Below the pieces are notes generated by a model. That model was given only the letters and a program-made list of their open reading frames with translations. It was not told the DNA's origin and ran no database searches. A program made the translations under genes and the position numbers. DNA of 58,308 nucleotides from a candidate division WOR-3 bacterium (GTDB lineage Bacteria; Hydrothermota; Hydrothermia; Hydrothermales; JAJRUZ01). Of this stretch, positions 24,821 through 33,317 are shown one piece after another (positions within the stretch are counted from its first letter, which is position 1; each line of letters starts with the position of its first letter). Location: contig JBDRZL010000013.1 in NCBI GenBank assembly GCA_039803925.1, forward strand, positions 1-58,308, given 5' to 3'.

Positions 24821-25720
24821 ATGAATGATAAAATAAAAGGAGAAATATGTGCAATTGTTACACCCTTTAAAAGGGATAAAATTGACCTTGATTCTTTCGG
24901 AAAACTGTTAGATTTACATATGGAAAGAGAAACTGATGGAATAGTTATTCTTGGAACAACAGGTGAATCCCCAACAGTAGATAAAGAAGAAAGAAAGGAA
25001 CTTTTAAATTTTGCTAAGGAAAAAATAAAAAATAAAATGAAATTAATAGCAGGTGTTGGGACAAATGATGGAAAGAAAACACTTCTTTATTCTGAAATGG
25101 CTCTTGATATTGGTATTAATTATCATCTTGTTGTAATTCCCTATTATAACAAACCCACTCAGAGTAACCTTATTGATTACTTTGTTTTTCTTGCAAAAAA
25201 TACAGGTGCGAAGATCATAATTTACAATGTTCCTGGAAGGACAGGTGTAAATATTTTACCTGAAACTATTTTAAAAATTTATGAAAAGGTTCCTGAAAAT
25301 ATTGCAGGAATTAAAGAGGCATCAAAGAATCTTGATCAGATGATGGATCTCGCTAAATTATTTAAGGGTAAAATCTCTCTTCTTTCAGGAGATGATTCCT
25401 GGACTTTTCCACTTTTATCCCTTGGTTATGAGGGAATTATTTCTGTTTATTCAAATATTAATCCAGGTTATTTAAAAAAGATGATCAATCTTTTTGAAAA
25501 GGGTAATATAGAGGAGGCAAGAAAGATGCATTTTGATGCTTTACCTTTGATGAATGCTTTATTTATTGAAACAAATCCCTTACCTGTTAAAACTTTACTT
25601 TCATATCTTGGCTGGATTGAGGAGGAATTTAGATTTCCTCTTGGAAAAATGGGTGAAGAAAATAAAAAGAAGTTAATTGATATTGCAAGTAAATATAATT
25701 TGCCAAAAGCAAATTTTTAG
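24821..25720 (+). CDS. dapA: 4-hydroxy-tetrahydrodipicolinate synthase
   Basis: A 299-residue TIM-barrel aldolase of standard length. It has GTTGESPTVDKEER, the YNVPGRTGVN loop with the catalytic Tyr, and the Schiff-base Lys165 (IAGIKEASKN), followed by LLSGDDSWTFPLLSLG. It condenses pyruvate with aspartate semialdehyde, the first step of lysine/diaminopimelate synthesis. No other dap gene is adjacent, although a DapB-like enzyme lies at 5424-6422. It has no Shine-Dalgarno sequence and a leaderless-type promoter. Paralogues such as N-acetylneuraminate lyase cannot be fully excluded, but all residues fit DapA. Confidence 0.96.
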   Translation: MNDKIKGEICAIVTPFKRDKIDLDSFGKLLDLHMERETDGIVILGTTGESPTVDKEERKELLNFAKEKIKNKMKLIAGVGTNDGKKTLLYSEMALDIGINYHLVVIPYYNKPTQSNLIDYFVFLAKNTGAKIIIYNVPGRTGVNILPETILKIYEKVPENIAGIKEASKNLDQMMDLAKLFKGKISLLSGDDSWTFPLLSLGYEGIISVYSNINPGYLKKMINLFEKGNIEEARKMHFDALPLMNALFIETNPLPVKTLLSYLGWIEEEFRFPLGKMGEENKKKLIDIASKYNLPKANF

Positions 25721-25728
25721 TTTAAAAT
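25700..25728 (+). promoter_or_regulatory. promoter of the secreted propeller gene (leaderless type)
   Basis: TTGCCA (25700-25705), 17-bp spacer and TAAAAT (25723-25728), overlapping the end of dapA. The -10 box ends 6 nt before the ATG at 25735 and no Shine-Dalgarno sequence is present. Confidence 0.6.
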
Positions 25729-25734
25729 AAATTT

Positions 25735-27696
25735 ATGATAAAGATATTTTCAGTTTTTTTATTCTTTCAATTTTTAGGAGGCACTCTTAAGTTTTTATAT
25801 AAGTCAAAGGTTAATGATGATACAGGAAGTGCTTATCAATCAAGACCTTTCGTTTATTATTCCAACATAGATACAACCATATATGTTGTTTTTGAAGATG
25901 ATAGGGATAAGGATGGATTAAAAGAAATTTATTTTTCTAAATCACAGGATTTTGGAAGAACATGGTCAGTAAATAAGCTGATAAGTCCTGATTTAAATAG
26001 AGACGATTATTTCCCCTGGATGAGTGTTTCCCCTTCAGGTAAAATATATGTGGTCTTTCAAAGTGTTAAAGCTGGTGTTGGTAAAGTTTATTTTACAAGA
26101 TCCTCTGATAAGGGAAATACTTTTACTACACCTGATACCCTTCCTGGTGTAAAGGTATATTACAGCACTTTTTCAAATATTAATTTTGGTCCACAACCCA
26201 AAATTTGTATAGACCCAAAAAATGAAAATAGAATCTATGTTGTTTGGGCAGATGACAGAACCGGTTTGATAAGAATAAGAATTGCAAGATCAGATGATGG
26301 TGGCTTAAGTTTTACTGATCTTGGAGAAGTTGATAAAAATCCTACAAATGTGAATAGACACCCCAATATTGCAGTTGATGATTCCGGCTTCGTTCATATA
26401 GTATGGGCAAGAGGTAATTCTGGAAATAACCAGGATCCTCATCCTGATATAAGTTATAATATTTCAAAAGATTTTGGTAATACTTTTCTTCCTCAAGATG
26501 TTTTTGTTGTTGATAATCCGGGATTTGAGGCTTATAGAGGTCAACCCTCAATAACTGTGACAAGTTCTGGTGATGTTTTTGTTGTATGGGAAGACTCAAG
26601 GGGCTTTCCAGATGGAGAACCTCATATTTATTTTGCAAAGAGAATTAGATTGGATTCCTTTTCTCAAAATATAAGAGTTGATATTTCCTCCGGTCCGAGT
26701 AACTTTAGACCTATTTTCTTTATTGGACCTAATGGGAAAGGTGTTTGTGCCTGGCATTCCAATCTAATTGCTCTTGATCACTATTCTGTTTTAATGAGTG
26801 CTTTTTCTGATACAACCCAAAGTTTCAGCAAGGCACAACTTGTTTTTGAGTTTGATACTACATTTACAGGGACAACTAACGCCAATTTCGGTAATGCTTT
26901 TTACCCTCCTTCCCTTTTTGTTGATACTATTAAAGGTTTTACTAATTTCTTTCTTGTATGGCAGGATTTAAAGGAAGATCCTCTCGGAGATATTTACTTT
27001 ATAAGGGGAAAAGTTATTATATCTCTTTCTGATCTTGATATTCATGGTGATACTTTTGATGCAAAAAATGACACCCTTTTTTTTGGTGAAGTTCCTTCAG
27101 ACCTTTATGTGGAAAAGAAAATTTTAATTGCAAATACAGATTCTCTTTTTAATCCTGACCCCATTGATGGTCCTTCAAAGAGAAGTATATTTAATTTAAG
27201 AGCAGATACTCTTATTTTAAATGGTCCTAAAGGTGGATATTCTAAAGTTTTTGTATATAATAAATTTCCAGATACTCTGAGAGTTGGTGAAAAATTTGAG
27301 GTTATTTTAAGAGGTTTTATAAGAGATGAAAGTCCTTATGGAATCTATTATGGGACTATTTATATTAGTGGCATAGATAGAGATTCAGCGGTTGTTGAGG
27401 ACAGTATAAAGGTAATAATTAAAGGTGGAAAAGCAAAGTCTGATCTTTCCGAAGCTTTTGTTTACCCAAATCCTTTTAAGCCTTCAGAGGGTCATTCTCA
27501 TATAAGTTTTACAAATCTTTCCCCCAATTCAGAAATTGTTATTTTTGATGTTAATGGAAATAAAATAAAGGAACTTAAATCAGATGGAGATGGTTCTGCA
27601 AGATGGGATGGAAATGTAGCTTCTGGTATTTATATTTACTCAATAACAGATAAAAACAAAAGAAAAAAAATTGGTAAAATTGCTATAGTGAGGTGA
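25735..27696 (+). CDS. secreted BNR/sialidase-like propeller protein with sorting tail
   Basis: A 653-residue exported protein. A short hydrophobic start (IKIFSVFLFFQFLGG) is followed by a propeller-like region (about 25-430). It repeats motifs such as VYVVFEDDRDKDGLKEIYFSKS, FGRTWSVNKL, VYFTRSSDKGNTF and VVWADDRTG, the S-D-x-G-x-T-W type of BNR/Asp-box repeats. About 430-560 is a beta domain. The last 80 residues (YPNPFKPSEG ... IVIFDVNGNKIKEL ... ASGIYIYSI ... KIAIVR) form a FlgD-like/type IX sorting domain. It is probably displayed or secreted; the ligand is unknown. The PorV-like gene starts 4 bp after its stop. It has a leaderless-type start: TTGCCA (25700-25705), 17 bp, TAAAAT (25723-25728), 6 nt to the ATG. 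Confidence 0.85.
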   Translation: MIKIFSVFLFFQFLGGTLKFLYKSKVNDDTGSAYQSRPFVYYSNIDTTIYVVFEDDRDKDGLKEIYFSKSQDFGRTWSVNKLISPDLNRDDYFPWMSVSPSGKIYVVFQSVKAGVGKVYFTRSSDKGNTFTTPDTLPGVKVYYSTFSNINFGPQPKICIDPKNENRIYVVWADDRTGLIRIRIARSDDGGLSFTDLGEVDKNPTNVNRHPNIAVDDSGFVHIVWARGNSGNNQDPHPDISYNISKDFGNTFLPQDVFVVDNPGFEAYRGQPSITVTSSGDVFVVWEDSRGFPDGEPHIYFAKRIRLDSFSQNIRVDISSGPSNFRPIFFIGPNGKGVCAWHSNLIALDHYSVLMSAFSDTTQSFSKAQLVFEFDTTFTGTTNANFGNAFYPPSLFVDTIKGFTNFFLVWQDLKEDPLGDIYFIRGKVIISLSDLDIHGDTFDAKNDTLFFGEVPSDLYVEKKILIANTDSLFNPDPIDGPSKRSIFNLRADTLILNGPKGGYSKVFVYNKFPDTLRVGEKFEVILRGFIRDESPYGIYYGTIYISGIDRDSAVVEDSIKVIIKGGKAKSDLSEAFVYPNPFKPSEGHSHISFTNLSPNSEIVIFDVNGNKIKELKSDGDGSARWDGNVASGIYIYSITDKNKRKKIGKIAIVR

Positions 27697-27700
27697 AACT

Positions 27701-28567
27701 ATGAAAGGTATAGTTTTTTTCATATTAATTAATTTGTTTGAACCCGGGAGTAATTCCTTTGTTTTTTTAAAAAACATAAGAAATGCAAAGGATATAGCAC
27801 TTGGTGAAACTTGTGCTACTTCTTCTGATGCTTTGAGTTTTCATTCAAATCCTGCAATCCTTTCTGAGGTTTCCAAATTTAATTTTTCTTTTTACAGTTC
27901 TATTTTATGGGCTGGTATAAAGGATAACTCTCTTGTTTTGGCAGGGAGAACTCCTTATTTCAATTTTGGTATTTCTTTAATTTATCTAAGTTATGGAAGC
28001 TTTGAAGGAAGAGATAGTTTTGGTTATAAGACTTTCAATTTTTCTGCATATGATTTTGAGTTTTCTTTAGGAATTTCAAGGAGTTTTACTGAAAGATTAA
28101 GTTTTGGTTTTGTTCTTGGTTATCCTTATGAGAAAATTGATAAAAATTCTTCAGGTTCAATAATTTTTAGCCTTGGAACTAAATATATATTTAAAGATAA
28201 CCCCTATATAAAGATTGGTTTTTCTTTACAAAATCTTGGTCAAGGTGTTAAGTTCATTAATGAGTCCTTTTCTTTACCTATTGTTTCAAGAGTTGGGTTT
28301 TCTTATGGAAAAAAGAGTTTTAATATTGTTTCAGATTTTGTTTTTTCTTCTGATAATACTCCATATTTAACTTTTGGATTCTCTTATTTAATTAAGAATA
28401 TACTTGATTTGAGATTTGGTCTTAAGACGGATTTTGATTACGGTTTATTAGAGGCTTTTAGATATGGTTTTGGAATAAATTATCCAAATTTTGGAATTGA
28501 TTATGCACTTTCACCTTCTGCCTCTATTTTTACCCATCATATTTCTCTAAAGATAAATTTTAAATAG
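27701..28567 (+). CDS. PorV/PorQ-like outer membrane barrel protein
   Basis: A 288-residue outer-membrane-type protein. A signal peptide is followed by the family signature IRNAKDIALGETCATSSDALSFHSNPAIL, which parallels the (A)R-x-(A)-x-G-(E)-(A) ... D-x-x-(A)-x-x-x-NPA pattern of PorV/PorQ. About 14 amphipathic strands follow (FGISLIYLSYGSFEGR, LGTKYIFKDNPYIKIGFSLQNLG, FGFSYLIKNILDLRFGLKTDF). In type IX secretion, PorV carries cargo with a C-terminal sorting domain to the cell surface. The gene directly upstream encodes exactly such a cargo-like protein. A Shine-Dalgarno-like GAGGTGA is at the junction. Confidence 0.85.
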   Translation: MKGIVFFILINLFEPGSNSFVFLKNIRNAKDIALGETCATSSDALSFHSNPAILSEVSKFNFSFYSSILWAGIKDNSLVLAGRTPYFNFGISLIYLSYGSFEGRDSFGYKTFNFSAYDFEFSLGISRSFTERLSFGFVLGYPYEKIDKNSSGSIIFSLGTKYIFKDNPYIKIGFSLQNLGQGVKFINESFSLPIVSRVGFSYGKKSFNIVSDFVFSSDNTPYLTFGFSYLIKNILDLRFGLKTDFDYGLLEAFRYGFGINYPNFGIDYALSPSASIFTHHISLKINFK

Positions 28568-28573
28568 AAAAGT

Positions 28574-29443
28574 TTAAAAGATATAGTTAGGTTTAAAATA
28601 GATTACAAATATAAAAATAATGAGATAAGAAAAGTAAATGGTAAAAAAGGGTGTTTCATCAAATTTTTTTCTAAGTGAGAAAATAATGCATAGTGTTCCT
28701 GCAATCACAGAGAGGAGAAAAAAAATAATCTTAAAGAGAATTAGAGCAACTAAGATATAAGTTGTGAAAAGTGATATACCAGCAAAAATAGGTGCTCTTT
28801 TTTCTCCAACTATCACAGCAAGAGTTTTTATTCCCTGAATTTTATCTCCCTTAAGGTCAAGAACATCCCTGAAGTTCATGGCAAAGGGAAAGGCAAGGAT
28901 AAATATGAGGTAAAGTTTTACTGGAAATTTTTTTAAAAATTCTGAACCTTCTATAACTGAAAATCCTGAAAGTATTGAAAATAGTGCTGCGAGTGACAAT
29001 AGAAAAATTGAAATGGGGTAAAACCTTTTAAGTCTGAAAGGCGGAAAAGTATAAATAATCTGAATTATATGAAGTATAAGGATATTTAAAAAAAAATAAA
29101 TATTTAAAAAAAAGGATAAAAAAATGGAAAGAAACAAAAACAAAATTCCATATTTTAAATAAGTTTTCTTATCAACTATTTCTGCAGTAAGAGGTGTTAT
29201 TTTAAAGTTAATTTTGTCACCTTCAAAGTCTTCTATATCGTTAAATACAAGTGAAGAGTAAAAAGCAATAAGTATTGTTATTACAGAAAGAATTAATTTT
29301 AAAAAGTTAATTTCCAGAAGAGAAATATTTTCCCTTATAACACCAAGTAAAAATCCTCCGGTTGTCAAAAGAGAATAATGAATCTGTAAATTTATTCTCT
29401 GTTTATTAAAATAATAGGGAATTATTTTTAAAAGAAAATTCAT
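28574..29443 (-). CDS. UbiA-family prenyltransferase
   Basis: A 289-residue membrane protein with eight to nine helices and both aspartate-rich motifs of UbiA transferases: NDIEDFEGDK (first, NDxxDxxxD) and DVLDLKGDK (second). These bind a prenyl diphosphate via Mg2+. The aromatic or lipid acceptor (quinone precursor, heme or lipid) cannot be told from the sequence. It overlaps the stop of the radical SAM gene by 4 bp (ATGA), so the two are coupled; the pairing might point to a quinone or cofactor pathway. The strand is opposite to the PorV-like gene. Confidence 0.88.
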   Translation of the reverse strand: MNFLLKIIPYYFNKQRINLQIHYSLLTTGGFLLGVIRENISLLEINFLKLILSVITILIAFYSSLVFNDIEDFEGDKINFKITPLTAEIVDKKTYLKYGILFLFLSIFLSFFLNIYFFLNILILHIIQIIYTFPPFRLKRFYPISIFLLSLAALFSILSGFSVIEGSEFLKKFPVKLYLIFILAFPFAMNFRDVLDLKGDKIQGIKTLAVIVGEKRAPIFAGISLFTTYILVALILFKIIFFLLSVIAGTLCIIFSLRKKFDETPFFTIYFSYLIIFIFVIYFKPNYIF

Positions 29444-30399
29444 ATTTCAAGAAAATATTTTGCACTTTCTATGCTTCTTGGATCAATTCTTTTAAGTCCT
29501 ATTTCTCTTGCATATTCAATAACTTCAAAAAATTCTCTTAGTGTAGGTCTTCTTGAAATTTCCTTGTAATTTTTTGCCTTATATTCAGGTCTGTATTGAG
29601 CCATTATATTTATAAAGGTATTTTCTGAAATTTCCTCTTTAATCCATTTAAGTATCTTCTTACTTTCCTCAACTAAATTGGGCATAACAAGATGTCTTAA
29701 AAGAATACCTCTTTTTGCAAGACCATTTTCATCAACAATTAAATCACCTACCTGTTTATGCATTTCTTTAATAGATTTTTTTGCAACCTCTGGATAATCA
29801 GGTGCAAGGGAATATTTTCTTGAGCTTTCCTTTTCCCAGAATTTAAAATCTGGCATATATATATCAACAATTCCATCCATTATTTCAAGGGATTCCTCTG
29901 AATCATAAGAACTTGTATTGTAAACAATGGGAATTTTTAGTCCCATTTCAATTGCATATAAAATAGCCTCCATTATCTGAGGCACAACATGTTCTGGTGT
30001 AACGAAGTTAATATTGTGACAACCCTTTTCTTGCAGATAAATCATAATTTTTGCAAGTTCCTTTGGTTTTACTTCATAACCTGAAATGTTTTGTGAAATA
30101 TCATAGTTTTGACAGAAGACACATTTTAAATTACAACCGGAAAAAAATATTGTTCCTGAACCGTTCCATCCTCTTAAAACATCCTCCTCACCAAAATGGG
30201 CAAAAAAAGAAGATACAACTGCATACCTTCCAATTTTACATACCCCTTTTTCATTTGAAATTCTTTTTACTTTACAATTTCTCGGACATACCTTACAGGG
30301 TTTATCAAGTAAACTCAGAGCTTTTTCAAATTTTTCTTTAATTTTACCTTCCTCATAAGTTTTTAAATAAACTGGGATAAAAATTTTTGAATCTAACAT
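29440..30399 (-). CDS. radical SAM protein, PflA/PflX-like
   Basis: A 319-residue radical SAM enzyme. The SAM [4Fe-4S] motif CNLKCVFC (Cys89, 93, 96; CxxxCxxC) follows FFSGC. An N-terminal Cys cluster (CKVCPRNCKVKR ... GVCKIG) suggests a second metal site. IVYNTSSYDSEESLEIMDGIVDIYMPDFKFW matches the COG1313 group of pyruvate-formate-lyase-activase homologues. The target is unknown. It is coupled to a UbiA prenyltransferase gene. There is no Shine-Dalgarno sequence; TAAAAT (30405-30410, minus) ends 5 nt before the ATG, divergent from the Fe-S protein gene. Confidence 0.88.
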   Translation of the reverse strand: MLDSKIFIPVYLKTYEEGKIKEKFEKALSLLDKPCKVCPRNCKVKRISNEKGVCKIGRYAVVSSFFAHFGEEDVLRGWNGSGTIFFSGCNLKCVFCQNYDISQNISGYEVKPKELAKIMIYLQEKGCHNINFVTPEHVVPQIMEAILYAIEMGLKIPIVYNTSSYDSEESLEIMDGIVDIYMPDFKFWEKESSRKYSLAPDYPEVAKKSIKEMHKQVGDLIVDENGLAKRGILLRHLVMPNLVEESKKILKWIKEEISENTFINIMAQYRPEYKAKNYKEISRRPTLREFFEVIEYAREIGLKRIDPRSIESAKYFLEI

Positions 30400-30441
30400 A
30401 TTATATTTTATATTTTTCTTCTGGTTTACTTAAAATAAATT

Positions 30442-32430
30442 ATGAAATTTTCAATAATTGAAAGAATATTATTTTTAATTTTTTTTGTGGGCTCAATTTA
30501 CCTTTTTATTAGAACTCTTTTATATAGATACAGGATAGTTCTTAAAGGTTCTAAAAAACCGGAAATAAACTTCAAAAGGGGAATTAAAAGGGTTTTAACT
30601 CTTGTTTTTACCCAGTATGTTCTTGTAAAACAGAGACCTCTTCCAGGTATTTTTCATGCCTTTATTTTCTGGGGCTTCTTTGTTTTTTTACTTTCAACTC
30701 TTGATATGATACTTTCTATTTTCGGTTTACCTTCTATACTTGAACTTAAATTCTTTTCTTTTTACCGTTTCTTACTTGATCTTTTTGCTCTTTTTGTTAT
30801 AATTGGAGTGATTGGATTTTTTGTAAGAAGATTTCTTTTTAAACCAGAAGGAATAACAAATCCAAAACCTTCTAATGAAGTTATTCTTTATGGTAAAGCA
30901 AAAAAGGGTCCACAGTTTGAGTCTTTTCTTATATTGCTTTTAATTTTTACCTTAATGGTAACCTATCTTTTTGAAAGTGCAACAGGAATAAAAATTCAGG
31001 AAAGGGTTTCTGAGGGAAAATGGTTCTCCTTAATTTTTATAAATTTTGTTCCTGAAAGTATCTTATTCTGGAAATTCAATTATTTTTTACATCTTGTGCT
31101 TGTATTTTTATTTTTAAATTTAATCCCGCTTTCAAAACATTTTCATATTATAAATGGAATAATAAATGTTTTTCTTTATGACTTAAATTCCTATGCTTAT
31201 ATTGAAAAAATTGATTTTGAAAAGGAGGATGTTTCTTTTGGTTATTTAAAACCAGAGGATATTTCTTTTAAAGAGAGGTTTGATACTTTTTCCTGTATAG
31301 AGTGTGGTAGATGTCAAGATCTTTGCCCTGCTTATGCTTCCGGTTCTTCCCTTTCTCCAAAATATCTTGTTGTGAATACAAGGGAATTGCTCCTTGAAAA
31401 AGGAGAAAAGATTTTAAAGGGAGAAGATACTGGTATTAAATTAAAGAACACGGTTATTTCAGAAGAAGCTTTATGGGCATGTACAACTTGTGGAGCCTGT
31501 ATGGAAGCCTGTCCCCTTGATATAAAACATATTCCATATATATTGAATCTGAGAAGAGGTGAAGTTCTTACAGAAAGCAAATTTCCTGAAGAACTTTCCT
31601 TTTTCTTCAAGAATATGGAACAGAAGCAGAATCCGTGGGGATTATGGAGTGATGAGAGGATTAAATGGATGGAAGGATTAAATGTTCCTCTTGCAAGAGA
31701 AAAAAATAATTTTGAGTATCTTTACTTTGTTGGGTGTGCTTCTTCCTTTGATAAAAGACTTAATAATATTGCAAGAAGTGTAATAAAAATTTTGAATCAT
31801 CTTGAAGTGGATTATGCTGTTTTAGGGGATGAGGAAATTTGTAATGGTGATCCAGCGAGAAGGACAGGTAATGAGTATTTATTTCAGATGATGGTGGAGG
31901 CAAACATTGAAATATTAAAAAAATATAACTTCAATAAAATACTTGTACACTGCCCCCATTGTTTTAATATTTTTAAAAATGAGTATCCTGATTTTGGATT
32001 TAAAAAAGAAGTTATTCATATATCAGAATTTTTGAATTCTTTTATTAAAAAAGGAAATTTAAAATTAAAAGTTGATAAAAAAGATTATACCTTTCATGAT
32101 CCTTGCTATCTTGGGAGACATAATGGTATTTTTGATGAACCAAGGAAAATAATAAAAACTTTTGGAAGGTTAAAAGAACTTAAAAATTCTCGGGAATTTT
32201 CTTTTTGCTGTGGAGCTGGGGGAGGAAGGATGTGGATGGAAACAAAAAAGGGTAAAAAGGTGAATCAGGTTAGGATGAAGGAGATAAAGGATTTTGGTGT
32301 GAAAAATGTTTTGGTTTCCTGTCCCTTCTGTTTGAGAATGCTTGAGGATGGAAAAAAAGAAATAGATGCAGAAGAGTTTGAAATTATGGATATAACAGAG
32401 ATTATTGCTCTTAATCTTTTTACTAAATAA
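30442..32430 (+). CDS. membrane HdrD-like Fe-S oxidoreductase
   Basis: A 662-residue respiratory-type protein. The N-terminal about 245 residues hold five to six helices like the heme b-binding NarI/HdrE subunit. A soluble part follows with two [4Fe-4S] motifs (Cys285/288/291/295, CIECGRCQDLCP; Cys347/350/353/357, CTTCGACMEACP). The C-terminus has two CCG domains (GCASSFD ... CNGDPARRTGNE and DPCYLGRHNG ... CCGAGGGRMW ... CPFCLRML), which can hold a noncubane cluster. Such HdrD/GlpC-like proteins shuttle electrons between soluble donors (for example ETF) and quinone. No etfAB genes are nearby, so the donor is unknown. Leaderless-type start: TAAAAT (30431-30436), 5 nt to the ATG. Confidence 0.9.
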   Translation: MKFSIIERILFLIFFVGSIYLFIRTLLYRYRIVLKGSKKPEINFKRGIKRVLTLVFTQYVLVKQRPLPGIFHAFIFWGFFVFLLSTLDMILSIFGLPSILELKFFSFYRFLLDLFALFVIIGVIGFFVRRFLFKPEGITNPKPSNEVILYGKAKKGPQFESFLILLLIFTLMVTYLFESATGIKIQERVSEGKWFSLIFINFVPESILFWKFNYFLHLVLVFLFLNLIPLSKHFHIINGIINVFLYDLNSYAYIEKIDFEKEDVSFGYLKPEDISFKERFDTFSCIECGRCQDLCPAYASGSSLSPKYLVVNTRELLLEKGEKILKGEDTGIKLKNTVISEEALWACTTCGACMEACPLDIKHIPYILNLRRGEVLTESKFPEELSFFFKNMEQKQNPWGLWSDERIKWMEGLNVPLAREKNNFEYLYFVGCASSFDKRLNNIARSVIKILNHLEVDYAVLGDEEICNGDPARRTGNEYLFQMMVEANIEILKKYNFNKILVHCPHCFNIFKNEYPDFGFKKEVIHISEFLNSFIKKGNLKLKVDKKDYTFHDPCYLGRHNGIFDEPRKIIKTFGRLKELKNSREFSFCCGAGGGRMWMETKKGKKVNQVRMKEIKDFGVKNVLVSCPFCLRMLEDGKKEIDAEEFEIMDITEIIALNLFTK

Positions 32431-32437
32431 TTTAAAA

Positions 32438-32467
32438 TTGAAAAAATATTTTAAAGAAACTTAAAAT
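32438..32467 (+). promoter_or_regulatory. promoter of the transketolase genes (leaderless type)
   Basis: TTGAAA (32438-32443), 18-bp spacer, TAAAAT (32462-32467), 7 nt to the ATG at 32475. No Shine-Dalgarno sequence is present. Confidence 0.65.
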
Positions 32468-32474
32468 AGAGTTT

Positions 32475-33317
32475 ATGGAAATTACCTTAAAAGAACTCTT
32501 AACTGAAAAGTCTTTAATTGTTCGGAGAAAGATAATCAAAATGCTTTATAAAGCAGGGAGTGGTCATCCTGGAGGTTCCTTATCTATTGTTGATATTCTT
32601 GTTACTCTTTATTTTGGGGGTATATTGAGATACAGGGAAGAGGATCCTTTCTGGCCTTTAAGGGATAGACTTATTCTTTCAAAGGGACATGGGGTTCCTG
32701 CTCTTTACAGTGTATGGTCAGAGATTGGATGGATACCTGAACATATGTTATGGACCTTAAGAAAAATTAATTCGCCACTTCAGGGTCACCCTGATAGAAG
32801 AAAATTTCCTATTCTTGAGATATCTTCTGGTTCCCTTGGTCAGGGTTTATCTGTAGGAATAGGTATGGCACTGGCGGGGAAGATAGATAAAAAAGATTAT
32901 AGGGTCTATGTTATAATGGGTGATGGAGAAATGGAAGAAGGCCAGGTTTGGGAAGGAGCTATGTTTGCAAGTTTCCACAAATTATCCAATTTAACGGTAA
33001 TTTTGGATTATAACAAATTTCAGCTTGATGGACCAATTAAGAAGATACTTGATATTGAACCTTTGAAAGAAAAGTGGGAAAGTTTTGGGTGGGAAGTTTT
33101 TGAAGTTGACGGACATTCAATTGAAGAGTTAAGTTCTGTTTTTTTAGAAATAAAAAATAATAATTTTGAAAAACCACAGTGTGTTATAGCCCATACTATT
33201 AAGGGTAAAGGAGTTTCTTTTATGGAAAATAATAATGAGTTTCATGGAAGGGCACCAACAAAAGAAGAGGCTATAAGGGCTTTAATTGAACTTGGTGAAG
33301 AGAATCCTGAAATTTAA
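32475..33317 (+). CDS. transketolase, N-terminal (ThDP-binding) subunit
   Basis: A 280-residue protein equal to the first third of a full transketolase. It has AGSGHPGGSLSIVDILVTLYFGG, RDRLILSKGHGVPALYSV, GSLGQGLSVGIGMALAGK and the thiamine-diphosphate motif GDGEMEEGQVWEGAMFASFHKLSNLTVILDYN. It works with the C-terminal subunit, whose ATG follows the stop codon directly. It moves two-carbon units between sugars in the pentose phosphate pathway. Split transketolases are common in archaea and many anaerobic bacteria. Confidence 0.95.
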   Translation: MEITLKELLTEKSLIVRRKIIKMLYKAGSGHPGGSLSIVDILVTLYFGGILRYREEDPFWPLRDRLILSKGHGVPALYSVWSEIGWIPEHMLWTLRKINSPLQGHPDRRKFPILEISSGSLGQGLSVGIGMALAGKIDKKDYRVYVIMGDGEMEEGQVWEGAMFASFHKLSNLTVILDYNKFQLDGPIKKILDIEPLKEKWESFGWEVFEVDGHSIEELSSVFLEIKNNNFEKPQCVIAHTIKGKGVSFMENNNEFHGRAPTKEEAIRALIELGEENPEI

